Below, one piece after another: positions 34,759 through 43,924 of a stretch of DNA of 64,000 nt. The DNA comes from Parabacteroides sp. PF5-6 (GTDB taxonomy: Bacteria > Bacteroidota > Bacteroidia > Bacteroidales > Tannerellaceae), in assembly GCF_029504695.1 (NCBI RefSeq), contig NZ_JAQFIN010000001.1:474414-538413 (forward strand), read 5' to 3'. The position numbers were made by a program, and so were the translations under genes. The notes under the pieces were generated by a model. That model made no database searches. It was not told where the DNA came from and saw only the letters and a list, made by a program, of their open reading frames with translations. The first letter of the stretch is position 1. The number at the start of each line of letters is the position of its first letter.

Positions 34759-35787
34759 TTATCTTTCATCCGCTTCCAACTGACGACTGATAAGCTCTCG
34801 TAATTCTTCTCTGTCTGGTAGATATAATTGGTATTTAGATACGAAAAGTTGGCTATTCATACCATAAGTGGCATATTCGACCAAGAGTTCATCTTTCTCT
34901 TTCGAAAGGATAATGCCAATAGGAGAATTATCTCCTTCGTAGTTTTCTTCTTTGGCGAAATAACCCATATACATGTTCATTTGTCCGATATCTTTATGCT
35001 TTACGTCATTGATCTTGAGATCAATCAAGACAAAACTGCGAAGAATGCGATGGTAAAACACTAAATCGACATGATGCGGAGTATTGTTTAGAGTAATCCG
35101 GTATTGCCTTCCTACAAAAGTAAATCCTTTGCCGAGTTCCAGTAAGAATTTTTCAAGATTGTCAATCAAGCGTGTCTCCAATTCTGTCTCAGAATAGTTA
35201 TAAGGCTCAGGGATTTTTAAAAATTCCAATACGTAAAAGTCTTTCACGATGTCTTCTGGGCGTTCAACAATCTGACCCTGTTGGGATAGTTTCAATACCT
35301 CTTCTTTGTCTTTCGATAAAGCAAGGCGCATAAACAATCCTGAATCTTTTTGGCGTCTTAATTCTCGGACACTCCAGTTCTCTAATATATTTTGTTGGTA
35401 GTAAAACGAACGTTCCAGGTCATCGTCAATCTTTAATAGCTCGCAAATATGCGACCAAGATAATTTGTGTGACACTGTCTCACAAATTGGATAACGAAGG
35501 TACATCAATCGCATATAGTTGAGGTTAGAACGACTAAAGCCTTTTCCATGGAGTAGAGTCAGATCGCGTGAAAGATTTTCCAATAGGTTCAATCCATAGC
35601 CAGCTCTCGTACTTCCTCCCTGTTCATATTCAATGATGTACTTCCCGATGTTCCAGTTCGTGTCGATTAAGGATTTGTTGACAGAATGAATGGCCTGCAT
35701 TTGCCCGTCGACATAGCTACGGGAAATGCGTTCGAGCAAATCCTTATATTCTGGATTCAAGTTCTTGGTTTTTTCTACGTTCATCAT
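34759..35787 (-). CDS. PDDEXK nuclease-domain protein of the DUF1016/YhcG family
   Basis: The protein has about 342 residues. The N-terminal DUF1016 part has YVDGQMQAIHSVNKSLIDTN, WNIGKYIIEYEQGGSTRAGY and SRSNLNYMRLMYLRYP. The C-terminal nuclease domain shows GFTFVGRQYRITLNNTPHHV, DLVFYHRILRSFVLIDLKI and IGQMNMYMGYFAKEEN. These DxD/ExK-like elements fit the PD-(D/E)XK fold. The family is common near restriction systems, yet none is seen here. ATG 35787 is chosen over an upstream in-frame start because the promoter lies between them. Confidence 0.88.
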   Translation of the reverse strand: MMNVEKTKNLNPEYKDLLERISRSYVDGQMQAIHSVNKSLIDTNWNIGKYIIEYEQGGSTRAGYGLNLLENLSRDLTLLHGKGFSRSNLNYMRLMYLRYPICETVSHKLSWSHICELLKIDDDLERSFYYQQNILENWSVRELRRQKDSGLFMRLALSKDKEEVLKLSQQGQIVERPEDIVKDFYVLEFLKIPEPYNYSETELETRLIDNLEKFLLELGKGFTFVGRQYRITLNNTPHHVDLVFYHRILRSFVLIDLKINDVKHKDIGQMNMYMGYFAKEENYEGDNSPIGIILSKEKDELLVEYATYGMNSQLFVSKYQLYLPDREELRELISRQLEADER

Positions 35788-35796
35788 TTTTTTTCC

Positions 35797-35804
35797 CAAA
35801 GATA
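35797..35804 (-). promoter_or_regulatory. -7 promoter element for the DUF1016 gene
   Basis: The minus strand reads TATCTTTG and ends nine bases before ATG 35787. Confidence 0.55.
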
Positions 35805-35855
35805 GTGAAAGCCGAACACAGAAGCAAGCTTGCTTGACTCTGTTGAGGCGCATCC

Positions 35856-35887
35856 TATCTTCGATTCCATTTATGGAATCGAAGATA
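35856..35887. repeat. Perfect 15-bp hairpin in a divergent intergenic region
   Basis: TATCTTCGATTCCAT (35856-35870) and its exact complement (35873-35887) are separated by two T residues. A second palindrome, AGCAAGCTTGCT, lies at about 35823-35834. It is placed between divergent genes and could be an operator or a repeat. Confidence 0.65.
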
Positions 35888-35968
35888 ACAAAACCCCCTC
35901 AAACCGGGTTATATCGTATGAAGCCACTATTTCCTTGATTTGGCACAGTCGGGGATAAAGGAAAGATT

Positions 35969-35976
35969 TACCTTTG
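35969..35976 (+). promoter_or_regulatory. -7 promoter element for the phospholipase gene
   Basis: TACCTTTG lies 19 bases before ATG 35995. No clear -33 element is seen. Confidence 0.5.
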
Positions 35977-35994
35977 CAGCAGTAGAACAAGTAT

Positions 35995-36849
35995 GTGATG
36001 AAAAGATATAGTCTTATGTTATTCGGGCTCTTATGCGCCGCTTTTGTCTACGGACAGGATTACAAGAAGCAACTCAGTGATCACCTGTCGGCCATTCGTT
36101 ATTATAATGCGGACAGCGTGCGGGCGGAGTTGGATAAGCGGCCTTATTTTACGCTCTTCCGCGATAATTACTTCGTCGGCGGTGTGCCTTTGGGCAAAGA
36201 GCCGACGACTACGAATTCGGACGTCAAGTTCCAGATCAGCATCTCTCAGCGGATTACCAAGAGCCAGTTGCCTTTCGATACGTATCTGTTTGTGCAATAT
36301 ACGCAGAAAGCGTTCTGGAATGTCTTTCAGAAGTCTATGCCGATGCGGGATATGAATTTTAATCCGGGCATCGGTTTGGGACATCTGATTGTTTATAAGG
36401 ATAATTATATCGGAAAGGGCTATCTGATGGTCGAACACGAATCGAATGGCAAAGACAGTATCTTCTCCCGGAGCTGGAATAAGGTGACGCTCTGCGCTTC
36501 GGTGATGATCAACCAGAACTGGGAGACACAGTTCCGCATCTGGGCACCGATTGTCGACAGCGATAACAACCGCGACCTGTTGAAATATGCCGGAATCGTG
36601 CAGCTGGGCAGCACGTACCGAAGCAATAACCGGCGCTTCAACGCCAGTGTCCTCTTTACCAAGCGCAATTCGAAGATGAGCTTCAACACGCAGGTGGAAC
36701 TCAGTTATAAGTTTAATGCCCGCGAGAACCAATACCTTTTCTTGCAGTATTATAACGGCTATGCCGAGAATCTGTTGGAATACAACCAGTACAAAAACAT
36801 CATCCGGCTGGGCTTTGTCATCAAACCGCAGGACTTCAGTTTCTTCTGA
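35995..36849 (+). CDS. Outer-membrane phospholipase A
   Basis: The protein has 284 residues with a signal peptide (YSLMLFGLLCAAFVYGQ) and a 12-strand barrel. The catalytic segment MVEHESNGKDSIFSRSWNKV contains the His and Ser of the HxSNG motif and the later SRSWN of OmpLA enzymes. It hydrolyses phospholipids misplaced in the outer leaflet. The enzyme normally works as a dimer with calcium. It has its own promoter and terminator. Confidence 0.92.
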   Translation: MMKRYSLMLFGLLCAAFVYGQDYKKQLSDHLSAIRYYNADSVRAELDKRPYFTLFRDNYFVGGVPLGKEPTTTNSDVKFQISISQRITKSQLPFDTYLFVQYTQKAFWNVFQKSMPMRDMNFNPGIGLGHLIVYKDNYIGKGYLMVEHESNGKDSIFSRSWNKVTLCASVMINQNWETQFRIWAPIVDSDNNRDLLKYAGIVQLGSTYRSNNRRFNASVLFTKRNSKMSFNTQVELSYKFNARENQYLFLQYYNGYAENLLEYNQYKNIIRLGFVIKPQDFSFF

Positions 36850-36873
36850 TCCGTCTTTTCCGGGCAACATACA

Positions 36874-36907
36874 GGTCTTTATCTTCCGGGATAAGGGCCT
36901 TTTTTTT
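36874..36907 (+). terminator. Intrinsic terminator after the phospholipase gene
   Basis: GGTCTTTATC (36874-36883) pairs with GATAAGGGCC (36890-36899) using two G-U pairs, followed by eight T residues. Confidence 0.75.
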
Positions 36908-36932
36908 GTCGTTCCGGGGAGAAAAAACAGTA

Positions 36933-37013
36933 TGAGGTACGTCAAAAACAATTATGACGTACCTCAAAACTGATTATGACGTACCTCAAAACGGATTATG
37001 ACGTACCTCTAAA
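36933..37013. repeat. 22-bp period array (ATTATGACGTACCTCAAAAC)
   Basis: Copies start at 36951, 36973 and 36995, exactly 22 bases apart. An inverted half copy, TGAGGTACGTCAAAA, begins at 36933. It lies between convergent genes, and a T run follows at 37013. Confidence 0.88.
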
Positions 37014-37103
37014 TTTTTTTACAGGTAGGTGTTGCCGGAAAAGCGACTCAGCGTTACCGGAAAGCAAGGCTGATGTCGGCAGAAAACGACCGTAATGTTT
37101 GAT

Positions 37104-38663
37104 TTATTTCTCTTCTTCTTTGAGATACACATCTTCGCGTGGCAGTAGCTTCTCGAGATTGGCGATGCCCAGGGCGACGATGGCGGTGACCGTAGCGGTA
37201 TGTTCCTGGTATTCGGGAATGTTCTTGGTGTAGAGGTCGCGTTCGGTATGCCAGATCTCTCCGTAGTTGAAGTCGTAGCCTTTGAAGTCCTGGGTGGTGA
37301 AGCCAATTGTCGGCACCCCTTCGACGGCAAAGACCGAAGCGTCGGTGCCTCCCGTTTGGGTGGGGCGTCGGCGGGGTTGTTCGTTTATTTTCACTTCAAA
37401 GGGGTAGTCGGGGCGTATCTTTGCGATGGGCGCGCAGATTTTCTCGAAGTCTTTATACCAGCTTTGCGGCACGGTGATGCCCACGGGTGGGGTAGGGCCG
37501 CCATCGCGGTTGAACAGGTTGGCGATCTTCGGCAGTTTCTTGGCATGGGTTTTGACGAAAGCTTGCGCGCCCCATAAGCCAAACTCTTCGGCGGCGAAGG
37601 CGACAAAGAGGATCGTGCGTTTAGGCTTGGCGCCGGAAAGGGCAAGCATGCGGGCGGCTTCCATCATGGGGCCGATGCCGGTGGCACAGTCGATCCCACC
37701 GGTAGCTACGTCGAACGCATCCAGGTGTCCGCTGATAATCACATATTCATCGGGGTATTTACTGCCTTTGATCGAAGCTACGACGTTATGAAACTTCACC
37801 GGTCCGAGCTTGAAATGATTCCGTATATCGAACTCCAACAGGAACTCCCGTCTTTCTTTCACCAGCTGCTTGATCACGGCGAATTGATGTTCGTCCAATT
37901 TGATATCCGGCACTTCGGGCAGGTTATCGAAGTCCATCAGCCCTTCTTTGAGCATCTTCCGGTCGTAGAGCGCGCGGATAGGCACGGCAGACGACTGGAT
38001 AAAGCCCAAAACACCGGCTTCGACCATCTCGTGATAGAACAAACCGGGGAATTCGCGGTACGCCCGGGGTGTACCTGCTTCCCCTCCTTCGTAGCGCCGA
38101 CGCATGATCTGCCGGTTTTCTTCCCCGATCTTCCGGTTCTCTTCTTTGACGACCACGCGGATCGAATCCCCTTCGGGCGAGCGGTCGATAGGCCAGCCTT
38201 CGTTCGTACCTGAGATCAATACCCAGGCGCCGTTCAATCGGGTTCTCATCCGGTCGAACTCTTCTTGTGTCGTGGGTTCCATCACGACATGGCCGCGTTG
38301 CAGCCCTTTCGTTCCGGAGGTATAAGATGGCGTGGCGAAGTGCAACGTCATGGGCTGGTCGCCCAAAAGACGGCCGAACCACGGGCCACGGTTGAATCCG
38401 ACGGGCACGGAACCGGCTTCCTGCAACTCTACGTCCAAGCCCCAACTTTTGTACTGGCGCACCATCCATTCGGCCGCGTTCTCGTAGGCGTCCGAACCGA
38501 CCAGGCGTCCGCCGAAACGGTTGGTCAATACGTCGATCTGATGCATGGTTTGATTGTCGGTCTGACCGATCTCGATAATTTTTTTCGTCGCCGCGTCCTG
38601 GGCGCTGAGTGGAATGGTTGTTAGTATGGCGCACACACAACCAACGAAAAGTGCTCTTCTCAT
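37104..38663 (-). CDS. M28-family zinc aminopeptidase/carboxypeptidase
   Basis: The protein has 519 residues with a signal peptide (ALFVGCVCAILTTIPLSAQ). A protease-associated middle domain precedes the M28 catalytic part. Metal ligands lie in YVIISGHLDAFDVATGGIDC, in VAFAAEEFGLWGAQAFV, in NLFNRDGGPTP and in the late GEIWHTERDLY. The arrangement resembles carboxypeptidase Q-type peptidases. It is periplasmic or secreted and trims peptides. Confidence 0.88.
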   Translation of the reverse strand: MRRALFVGCVCAILTTIPLSAQDAATKKIIEIGQTDNQTMHQIDVLTNRFGGRLVGSDAYENAAEWMVRQYKSWGLDVELQEAGSVPVGFNRGPWFGRLLGDQPMTLHFATPSYTSGTKGLQRGHVVMEPTTQEEFDRMRTRLNGAWVLISGTNEGWPIDRSPEGDSIRVVVKEENRKIGEENRQIMRRRYEGGEAGTPRAYREFPGLFYHEMVEAGVLGFIQSSAVPIRALYDRKMLKEGLMDFDNLPEVPDIKLDEHQFAVIKQLVKERREFLLEFDIRNHFKLGPVKFHNVVASIKGSKYPDEYVIISGHLDAFDVATGGIDCATGIGPMMEAARMLALSGAKPKRTILFVAFAAEEFGLWGAQAFVKTHAKKLPKIANLFNRDGGPTPPVGITVPQSWYKDFEKICAPIAKIRPDYPFEVKINEQPRRRPTQTGGTDASVFAVEGVPTIGFTTQDFKGYDFNYGEIWHTERDLYTKNIPEYQEHTATVTAIVALGIANLEKLLPREDVYLKEEEK

Positions 38664-38699
38664 GTTTAGAATAGATATAATTGTGTTACTCGTTAGTCA

Positions 38700-38736
38700 C
38701 AAAGATAGCATATCTGAATGAATATCGTTACCTTTG
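38700..38736. promoter_or_regulatory. Divergent -7 elements for M28 and EFR1 genes
   Basis: Minus-strand TATCTTTG (38700-38707) faces the peptidase gene. Plus-strand TACCTTTG (38729-38736) faces EFR1. They are only 21 bases apart, so their polymerase footprints would overlap. Confidence 0.5.
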
Positions 38737-38761
38737 CGGTCTAAACAATCGAGCGGTAATT

Positions 38762-39550
38762 ATGATTTTCTACTTTTCCGGAACAGGAAACTCCTTGTGG
38801 GTCGCAAGGGAATTGAGCAAAGCTTTCAATGAGCCATTGATTTCTATAGCGGAAGTGACAAAGTCAGGGAACAATGCGACAGTCTATTTTCTTCAACCGA
38901 CGGAACAGATCTTTTTTGTCTATCCGGTACATTCCTGGGGGCCGGCTGTATTGGTCGGTGAGTTCATTCGTCATTTGGAACTGAAGGCGTATACCGGTCA
39001 ACCGGTCTATTCCATCTGTACCTGTGGGGATGAATGCGGATATACGGAGAACCGGATCGGGAAATGGCTCCGGCAGAAAGGCATCACACTGACCGGCAGC
39101 TACTCTTTGCAGATGCCGAATAATTATATCCTGCTACCGGGATTCGATGTCGACCCTCAGGAGGTGGAAGAGAAGAAACTGCAGGAAGTGCCCAGCCGTC
39201 TGGCTGCCATCGTTCAGGCGATCCGGGAAACCACCGGGCAGCCTCTATATCATACCGGAAGCCTGCCGTTTCTCAAAAGCCGCATGATCTATCCTTTGTT
39301 TGTGCGTTACGCGCTGAAGCGGAATTCTTTTTATGCAACGGATGCCTGTGTCTCCTGTGGTCTCTGCGCGAAAGGCTGTCCGACAGGCACCATCACGATG
39401 GAGAAAGGCAAATTGCCGAAATGGGAAAAAGACAGTTGTGTGCAATGCCTCGCCTGTATCCATTACTGTCCGGAGCGCGCCATCGAATACGGGAATATCT
39501 CTAAAAAGAAAGGACGTTACCACCATCCCGATATCCGATCGATCAAGTAA
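38762..39550 (+). CDS. EFR1-family flavodoxin/ferredoxin fusion protein
   Basis: The protein has about 262 residues. The flavodoxin-like N-terminus (MIFYFSGTGNSLWVARELSK) binds FMN, and the C-terminus carries two 4Fe-4S clusters, ACVSCGLCAKGCP and SCVQCLACIHYCP. EFR1 proteins transfer low-potential electrons in anaerobes; the partner is unknown. The frame is open 27 codons upstream, but ATG 38762 starts the flavodoxin strand and follows the promoter. Confidence 0.9.
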   Translation: MIFYFSGTGNSLWVARELSKAFNEPLISIAEVTKSGNNATVYFLQPTEQIFFVYPVHSWGPAVLVGEFIRHLELKAYTGQPVYSICTCGDECGYTENRIGKWLRQKGITLTGSYSLQMPNNYILLPGFDVDPQEVEEKKLQEVPSRLAAIVQAIRETTGQPLYHTGSLPFLKSRMIYPLFVRYALKRNSFYATDACVSCGLCAKGCPTGTITMEKGKLPKWEKDSCVQCLACIHYCPERAIEYGNISKKKGRYHHPDIRSIK

Positions 39551-39591
39551 ACTCACCCGATGAACCGTCCTTCCGGGCGTATCTTAATCTT

Positions 39592-41829
39592 TTATAGCAT
39601 CACCGGCTCACAAGGCAGCGTGAACCAGAACTCGGAGCCTTCACCCAAGGTGGATTCCACGCCGATTTGTCCGCCCAGGTTCTCTACGATCGATTGAGAG
39701 ATGGATAAGCCCAGCCCGTTCCCCTGAATAAAGCTGTCGAACTTGGAGAAGCGGTCGAAGACCGTCGGCAGGTTGTCCTCTTCGATGCCTTTACCGGTAT
39801 CCTTTACGAAGAAGCGCAGGCCGTTGTCGATATAGGTATAGCCCATCCGGATTGATCCTGAAGAAGTGAATTTGATGGCATTGCTGACGAAGTTGGAAAC
39901 GACCTGCGTGATGCGGTTCTTATCCGAATAGATCAGGCAAAGGCGATCGGGCAGTTCGGAAATGAGCTCGACCCCGGCTTTGACTCGGGCGCCATACACC
40001 TTCTCCATATTGTTGAAGATTCCGGCCACTTCGAAGCCCGAATAGATAAAGTCGAGCTCTCCGGCTTCGATCTTCGAAAGATCCAGGATATCACTGATCA
40101 ATTGCAGCAAAAGGTCGTTATTGGTCTCGATGATATCGAAATAACTCTCCTGTTCGTCTTTGTCGTCGGTCTGCATCACCAATTGGGAGAAGCCGACGAT
40201 GGCGTTCAACGGCGTACGGATCTCATGACTCATATTGGCCAGGAAGGCGGTCTTCATCCGGTTCGATTTCTCGGCCTTTTCCCTCAGTTCGATCAGTTCG
40301 TCTTTGGTCTTGGTGGCCGTAATATCTTTACGTATCCCGATGATGCGGATGATATTCCCATCGCGGTTGCGCTTGGAAGCGGTCGCGTTGATCTCATACC
40401 AGCGCAGATCCTGCCCGGGAAAAGCCAGGCGGACTTCGACCGACATCGATTTCTTCTTCCCGTTGATCAGGTTCTCATAGCTGGTACGGAATGCCTGCTG
40501 GTCGTCAGGATGAAGATAATCAAGGTATTCATTCAGCGACATATTCTGCGATTCGGCCGCTTCTTTGTTCGACGAGGAGAATAGATTCGCCCGGGTATCA
40601 AACTCCCAGGGCAGGATATCGGCGGAGCTGAACGCCAGCTCCAGGTTGGATTTGGCGTTGATCAACTCTTGCTGCTTCAATACCTCATCGGTGATGTTGC
40701 GTTCGGTCCCAACCACCTGCATCAGTTTGCCATCTTCCTTGATGCTGTTCACATAGGTTTCGAGCCATTGGTAAGAATCGCCTTGTTTGAAACGAAAGAT
40801 GAACTTTCGTTTATTGAACTTGCCCGAGAGGATATCTTTCATCATTTGGTTGTGCTTCTTCACATCATCCGGATGAATGATCTTCTGCAGTTCTTGCTGC
40901 GTGATGCCGTTTCCCGAAAGGGTTTCGCCGTAGAGCGAGAAATAGGTCTCTTTTTCAATATCGTAATTCCAGGCAGAGATATTCCCCGCTTCGAGGGCTA
41001 AGGCGAGCGCGTTCTTTGTTTTCTCGAGCTCGAACTCTCTTTTGCGGATCTCTGTCGTTTCTACCGTGACAGCCATCAGGTATCGTCGGCCGTCCGAATT
41101 GGTAAAGCAACTCTTGGTGGTGACTTCCCAACGGAACGGGTTTCCGTTTTCATCGTTCGACACGCGTTCGTACATGACCGGTTCACCCCGAGCCACAACC
41201 GCTTCGTCTTCTTTATAATAGATCTCTGCCCGGGGTCCTCCGAGTTCGAGTTCGTTCTGTCCCAGCTTGAACACAACCGAGTCGCCGAAGAAGTCTAAAA
41301 GCTGATGGTTGAAGAACTCGAAACGGAACTCATTGTCGATATCTTTCACCAATAACCCGACCGGCAGGTGGTCGACCATGGATTGGAAGAAGTCTTTCAA
41401 CCGGGTGATCTCTTTTTCTTTTTCCCGCTCCGGCGTTTCGTCGTGGGCAAAGCAGATCACCTGGTCTTTCTGGAATGGCACAGTGCGTGCTTGCGCGTAG
41501 TAGGTTTTATCTTTGGTGACTTGATAATTAAAGGTGTACACTTCCTTTGTTTGGGCAGTCTTGTGGATATGTTCTTCGATGATCCGTGCGGCGTCGGCGA
41601 AGGCCGGATCGATCTCTCCGAGCTCGGAGATCTTCGTTCCTTTCACTTTTTCGATGTCGACACCAAGCAACAGATTATCTTTCGGGTTGATGATATCGAT
41701 CAACCGCTTGGAAGAATCATATATAAAGGCTGTATCAGGCATGGAACTCAATAGCTCCATCACCCACTTATCGGATGTGATATGCGTTTCTTCTTTCACT
41801 GGCACACTTCTTTTTATTCCTTTTGTCAA
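39592..41829 (-). CDS. Multi-PAS sensor histidine kinase
   Basis: This soluble protein has 745 residues with no membrane helices. It holds about four PAS segments: DTAFIYDSSKRLIDIINPKD, LPVGLLVKDIDNEFRFEFFN, ISAWNYDIEKETYFSLYGET and the region around ILPWEFDTRANLFSSSNKEA. The HisKA phosphoacceptor is in FLANMSHEIRTPLNAIVGFS, and HATPase motifs are N-box FVSNAIKFTSSG, DTGKGIEEDNL and GNGLGLSISQSIV. No receiver or output domain is attached and no response regulator is adjacent, so the partner lies elsewhere. The signal is cytoplasmic or redox-like by inference. Confidence 0.92.
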   Translation of the reverse strand: MTKGIKRSVPVKEETHITSDKWVMELLSSMPDTAFIYDSSKRLIDIINPKDNLLLGVDIEKVKGTKISELGEIDPAFADAARIIEEHIHKTAQTKEVYTFNYQVTKDKTYYAQARTVPFQKDQVICFAHDETPEREKEKEITRLKDFFQSMVDHLPVGLLVKDIDNEFRFEFFNHQLLDFFGDSVVFKLGQNELELGGPRAEIYYKEDEAVVARGEPVMYERVSNDENGNPFRWEVTTKSCFTNSDGRRYLMAVTVETTEIRKREFELEKTKNALALALEAGNISAWNYDIEKETYFSLYGETLSGNGITQQELQKIIHPDDVKKHNQMMKDILSGKFNKRKFIFRFKQGDSYQWLETYVNSIKEDGKLMQVVGTERNITDEVLKQQELINAKSNLELAFSSADILPWEFDTRANLFSSSNKEAAESQNMSLNEYLDYLHPDDQQAFRTSYENLINGKKKSMSVEVRLAFPGQDLRWYEINATASKRNRDGNIIRIIGIRKDITATKTKDELIELREKAEKSNRMKTAFLANMSHEIRTPLNAIVGFSQLVMQTDDKDEQESYFDIIETNNDLLLQLISDILDLSKIEAGELDFIYSGFEVAGIFNNMEKVYGARVKAGVELISELPDRLCLIYSDKNRITQVVSNFVSNAIKFTSSGSIRMGYTYIDNGLRFFVKDTGKGIEEDNLPTVFDRFSKFDSFIQGNGLGLSISQSIVENLGGQIGVESTLGEGSEFWFTLPCEPVML

Positions 41830-41874
41830 TAGGTCTAACGCCTTGCTCTATCGCGCAAAATTAAGAAAAGGCTT

Positions 41875-43137
41875 TCAGATTTCAATGACTTTGTTCTCTT
41901 TTCTGCTGCGTTCGGCGGCAAAGGCTATCAGATGACTTTCAAGGGACTCATTTAATGGGGTGCTCATCACTTTGGAGTTCTGGGTACGTACGGCTTCAAT
42001 CCAGTCGCGGATCATGCCCATATCGCCTCCTCCGTGTCCGACACCTTCATAGTTGAGGGCGTCCATGGCATTGGCGTTGTACACTTTCTGCTTTCCGCTG
42101 ACGAAGTCGGTATGGGTGAATTCTTCCATATCGCCTACGATATCTCCGCGGGTGCCCATGATGCGGGTGCGGCGGCCGCTATAAGACGTGAAAGCTTCGA
42201 TCGAGAAATTGACGGTCACCTCTTTCTCAAACTCCATCAACATCATATAATGATCGGGCTGATCGTTGTCGCAATGGTAGACGCAGCGTCCGTAAAGTCC
42301 GCTTTTCAGGTTCTCCAGGATCACATCGCCTTGCTTCTCCGCTTCTTCCGGCAGATCGAACACGTAGAGCCAGGTGCGGTCGCGATAGTAAATCTTCAGG
42401 GCAGAGTAGGGGCAGGTCGACTCCGCCGGGCATCCGTCGGTACAGCGCAGAGGGGCACCTTCCGGCGCGTTCTCCTTTTTGAAATGCGATAGGCTGCCGA
42501 AAGCGACCGTGCGCTTGCAGCGCGATCCGATGATCCAATGCAGGATATCCAGGTCGTGGCTCGATTTGGCCAACACCAACGGCGTGCTCTTATCGGCTTG
42601 CCGCCAGCTTCCCCGGACGTAAGAATGGGCCATGTGCACATGGTCGACCGGCTCGAAGTGCTGGATGCTGATCAGATCGCCGATGGCGCCGCTCTGTACC
42701 AGCTCCTTCAGCATCAGGAAGTAAGGCGAGTAGCGCAAGACGTGCGTCAGGCAGACGATATTTCCCTTCTCTTCGGCATAAGCCACCAGGCGGCGGCATT
42801 CCTCTTCGGTCTGGGCGATCGGTTTCTCCAGTAAGATATCGTATCCCAGATCCAGCGCTTTCATACACGGGGCGTAATGCAAGTGGTCGGGCGTAGCAAT
42901 GATCACCGTATCGGCAAATTTGGGGCGGGCAAGCAATTCCTCCCAGGTGGCCACCCGGTTTTCCATGGGTACCTGGTATTTGTCTCCATACAACGTGCGG
43001 CGAAGTTCAACCAACTCCGCTATACCAATAATCTGAAGGTCTTCAGGATGTTCCAACGCATAATCGCCATACAACTTCCCCCGTCCGCTGGCGCCAAGTA
43101 CAATCGCGGTAACGGGCTTCTTTTGATTCTTTTCCAT
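41875..43137 (-). CDS. Gfo/Idh/MocA-family oxidoreductase
   Basis: The protein has 420 residues. The Rossmann part has ITAIVLGASGRGKLYGDYAL-type GxGxxG spacing, then TVIIATPDHLHYAPCMKALD and ILLEKPIAQTEEECRRLVAY with the EKP motif. The C-terminal part contains a Cys cluster (CTDGCPAESTCPYSALKIYY) that may bind a metal. The family uses NAD(P) on sugars or sugar derivatives. No sugar operon surrounds it, so the substrate is open. Confidence 0.88.
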   Translation of the reverse strand: MEKNQKKPVTAIVLGASGRGKLYGDYALEHPEDLQIIGIAELVELRRTLYGDKYQVPMENRVATWEELLARPKFADTVIIATPDHLHYAPCMKALDLGYDILLEKPIAQTEEECRRLVAYAEEKGNIVCLTHVLRYSPYFLMLKELVQSGAIGDLISIQHFEPVDHVHMAHSYVRGSWRQADKSTPLVLAKSSHDLDILHWIIGSRCKRTVAFGSLSHFKKENAPEGAPLRCTDGCPAESTCPYSALKIYYRDRTWLYVFDLPEEAEKQGDVILENLKSGLYGRCVYHCDNDQPDHYMMLMEFEKEVTVNFSIEAFTSYSGRRTRIMGTRGDIVGDMEEFTHTDFVSGKQKVYNANAMDALNYEGVGHGGGDMGMIRDWIEAVRTQNSKVMSTPLNESLESHLIAFAAERSRKENKVIEI

Positions 43138-43232
43138 ATCGTATTCAAATAAATCAGGTTAATCCACCGCCAAATATACGAGTTAAAAAGGAAAGACAAC
43201 CCGAATGGCTCTAAAATAAAGTGTTGAGAGCT

Positions 43233-43637
43233 CTAAACAAAACTGACCGATGAGATCTCTTGACCGAAGGCGTGTATGCGATCCTCTATTTTCCGGACTG
43301 TTTTTTCACTGGGCTTGCGCACCCCGTTGATATAGTGTCCCAGTTGTTTTTGATTGACGCCCGTTATACGTTCCAGGCCAGCCAGCGTGAAAGCATAGGC
43401 GTAATATTGCAGGAACGATGCGGTGTCGTACTTAAATTCGAATTCCAATTGCGGGCATTCTTTACCTTCTTCGGCATACATCGCTTTCATTTCGGCATAC
43501 GAATGGTTGAAATCGGCAATCGTTTCCGATACGGTTTTCCCCTGACCTAAAAGTCCGAAGGGAACACGCTTCACAAATTCCATGTTTGCGTCAAAAGTGC
43601 CGTCCATTCCACGTTCTATAATTACTTGTACTTTCAT
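43233..43637 (-). CDS. HicB-family antitoxin with DNA-binding domain
   Basis: The protein has 134 residues. The N-terminal half is a HicB-like fold (MKVQVIIERGMDGTFDANME). The C-terminal half is a helix-turn-helix (LERITGVNQKQLGHYINGVR) for autoregulation. It follows the HicA toxin gene by 36 bases, in the toxin-first order usual for hicAB. It neutralises the toxin and represses the operon. Confidence 0.82.
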   Translation of the reverse strand: MKVQVIIERGMDGTFDANMEFVKRVPFGLLGQGKTVSETIADFNHSYAEMKAMYAEEGKECPQLEFEFKYDTASFLQYYAYAFTLAGLERITGVNQKQLGHYINGVRKPSEKTVRKIEDRIHAFGQEISSVSFV

Positions 43638-43673
43638 GTTTTGTCCTCTTTTCTTTATCTATAATCTCCAACT

Positions 43674-43862
43674 TCAAAATTCAACTCCGGATTGCTCCTG
43701 AATGCTTTTTAGTGTTTTCGGTTTCGCTTCTTCGCTTTTGTGTCGTGGGATTTGAAACCGCCGGTTTGTAATCGGGCTAAACCACCAATCATGGTTTGTT
43801 CCGTGTGAGAGGAAATAGCATCCTGCTTTTTTTAGCTTTCGTTCAACTTCGGAGTATTTCAT
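43674..43862 (-). CDS. HicA-family toxin (mRNA interferase)
   Basis: The protein has about 62 residues with a dsRBD-like fold: MKYSEVERKLKKAGCYFLSH, GTNHDWWFSPITNRRFQIPR, HKSEEAKPKTLKSIQEQSGV. The catalytic His lies in the SHGTNHDWW segment, in the place of the family's G-S-H. An in-frame ATG five codons upstream (43877) is possible; the MKYSE start is preferred from family length. HicA cleaves mRNA when free of HicB. Confidence 0.85.
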   Translation of the reverse strand: MKYSEVERKLKKAGCYFLSHGTNHDWWFSPITNRRFQIPRHKSEEAKPKTLKSIQEQSGVEF

Positions 43863-43889
43863 ATTGTTTTGGTTCATGTTTCAGGCAAG

Positions 43890-43897
43890 CAAAGATA
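43890..43897 (-). promoter_or_regulatory. -7 promoter element for hicAB
   Basis: The minus strand reads TATCTTTG, 27 bases before the preferred HicA start. Confidence 0.55.
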
Positions 43898-43924
43898 GTA
43901 ATATTGCTATCAATATGCAAGTGT

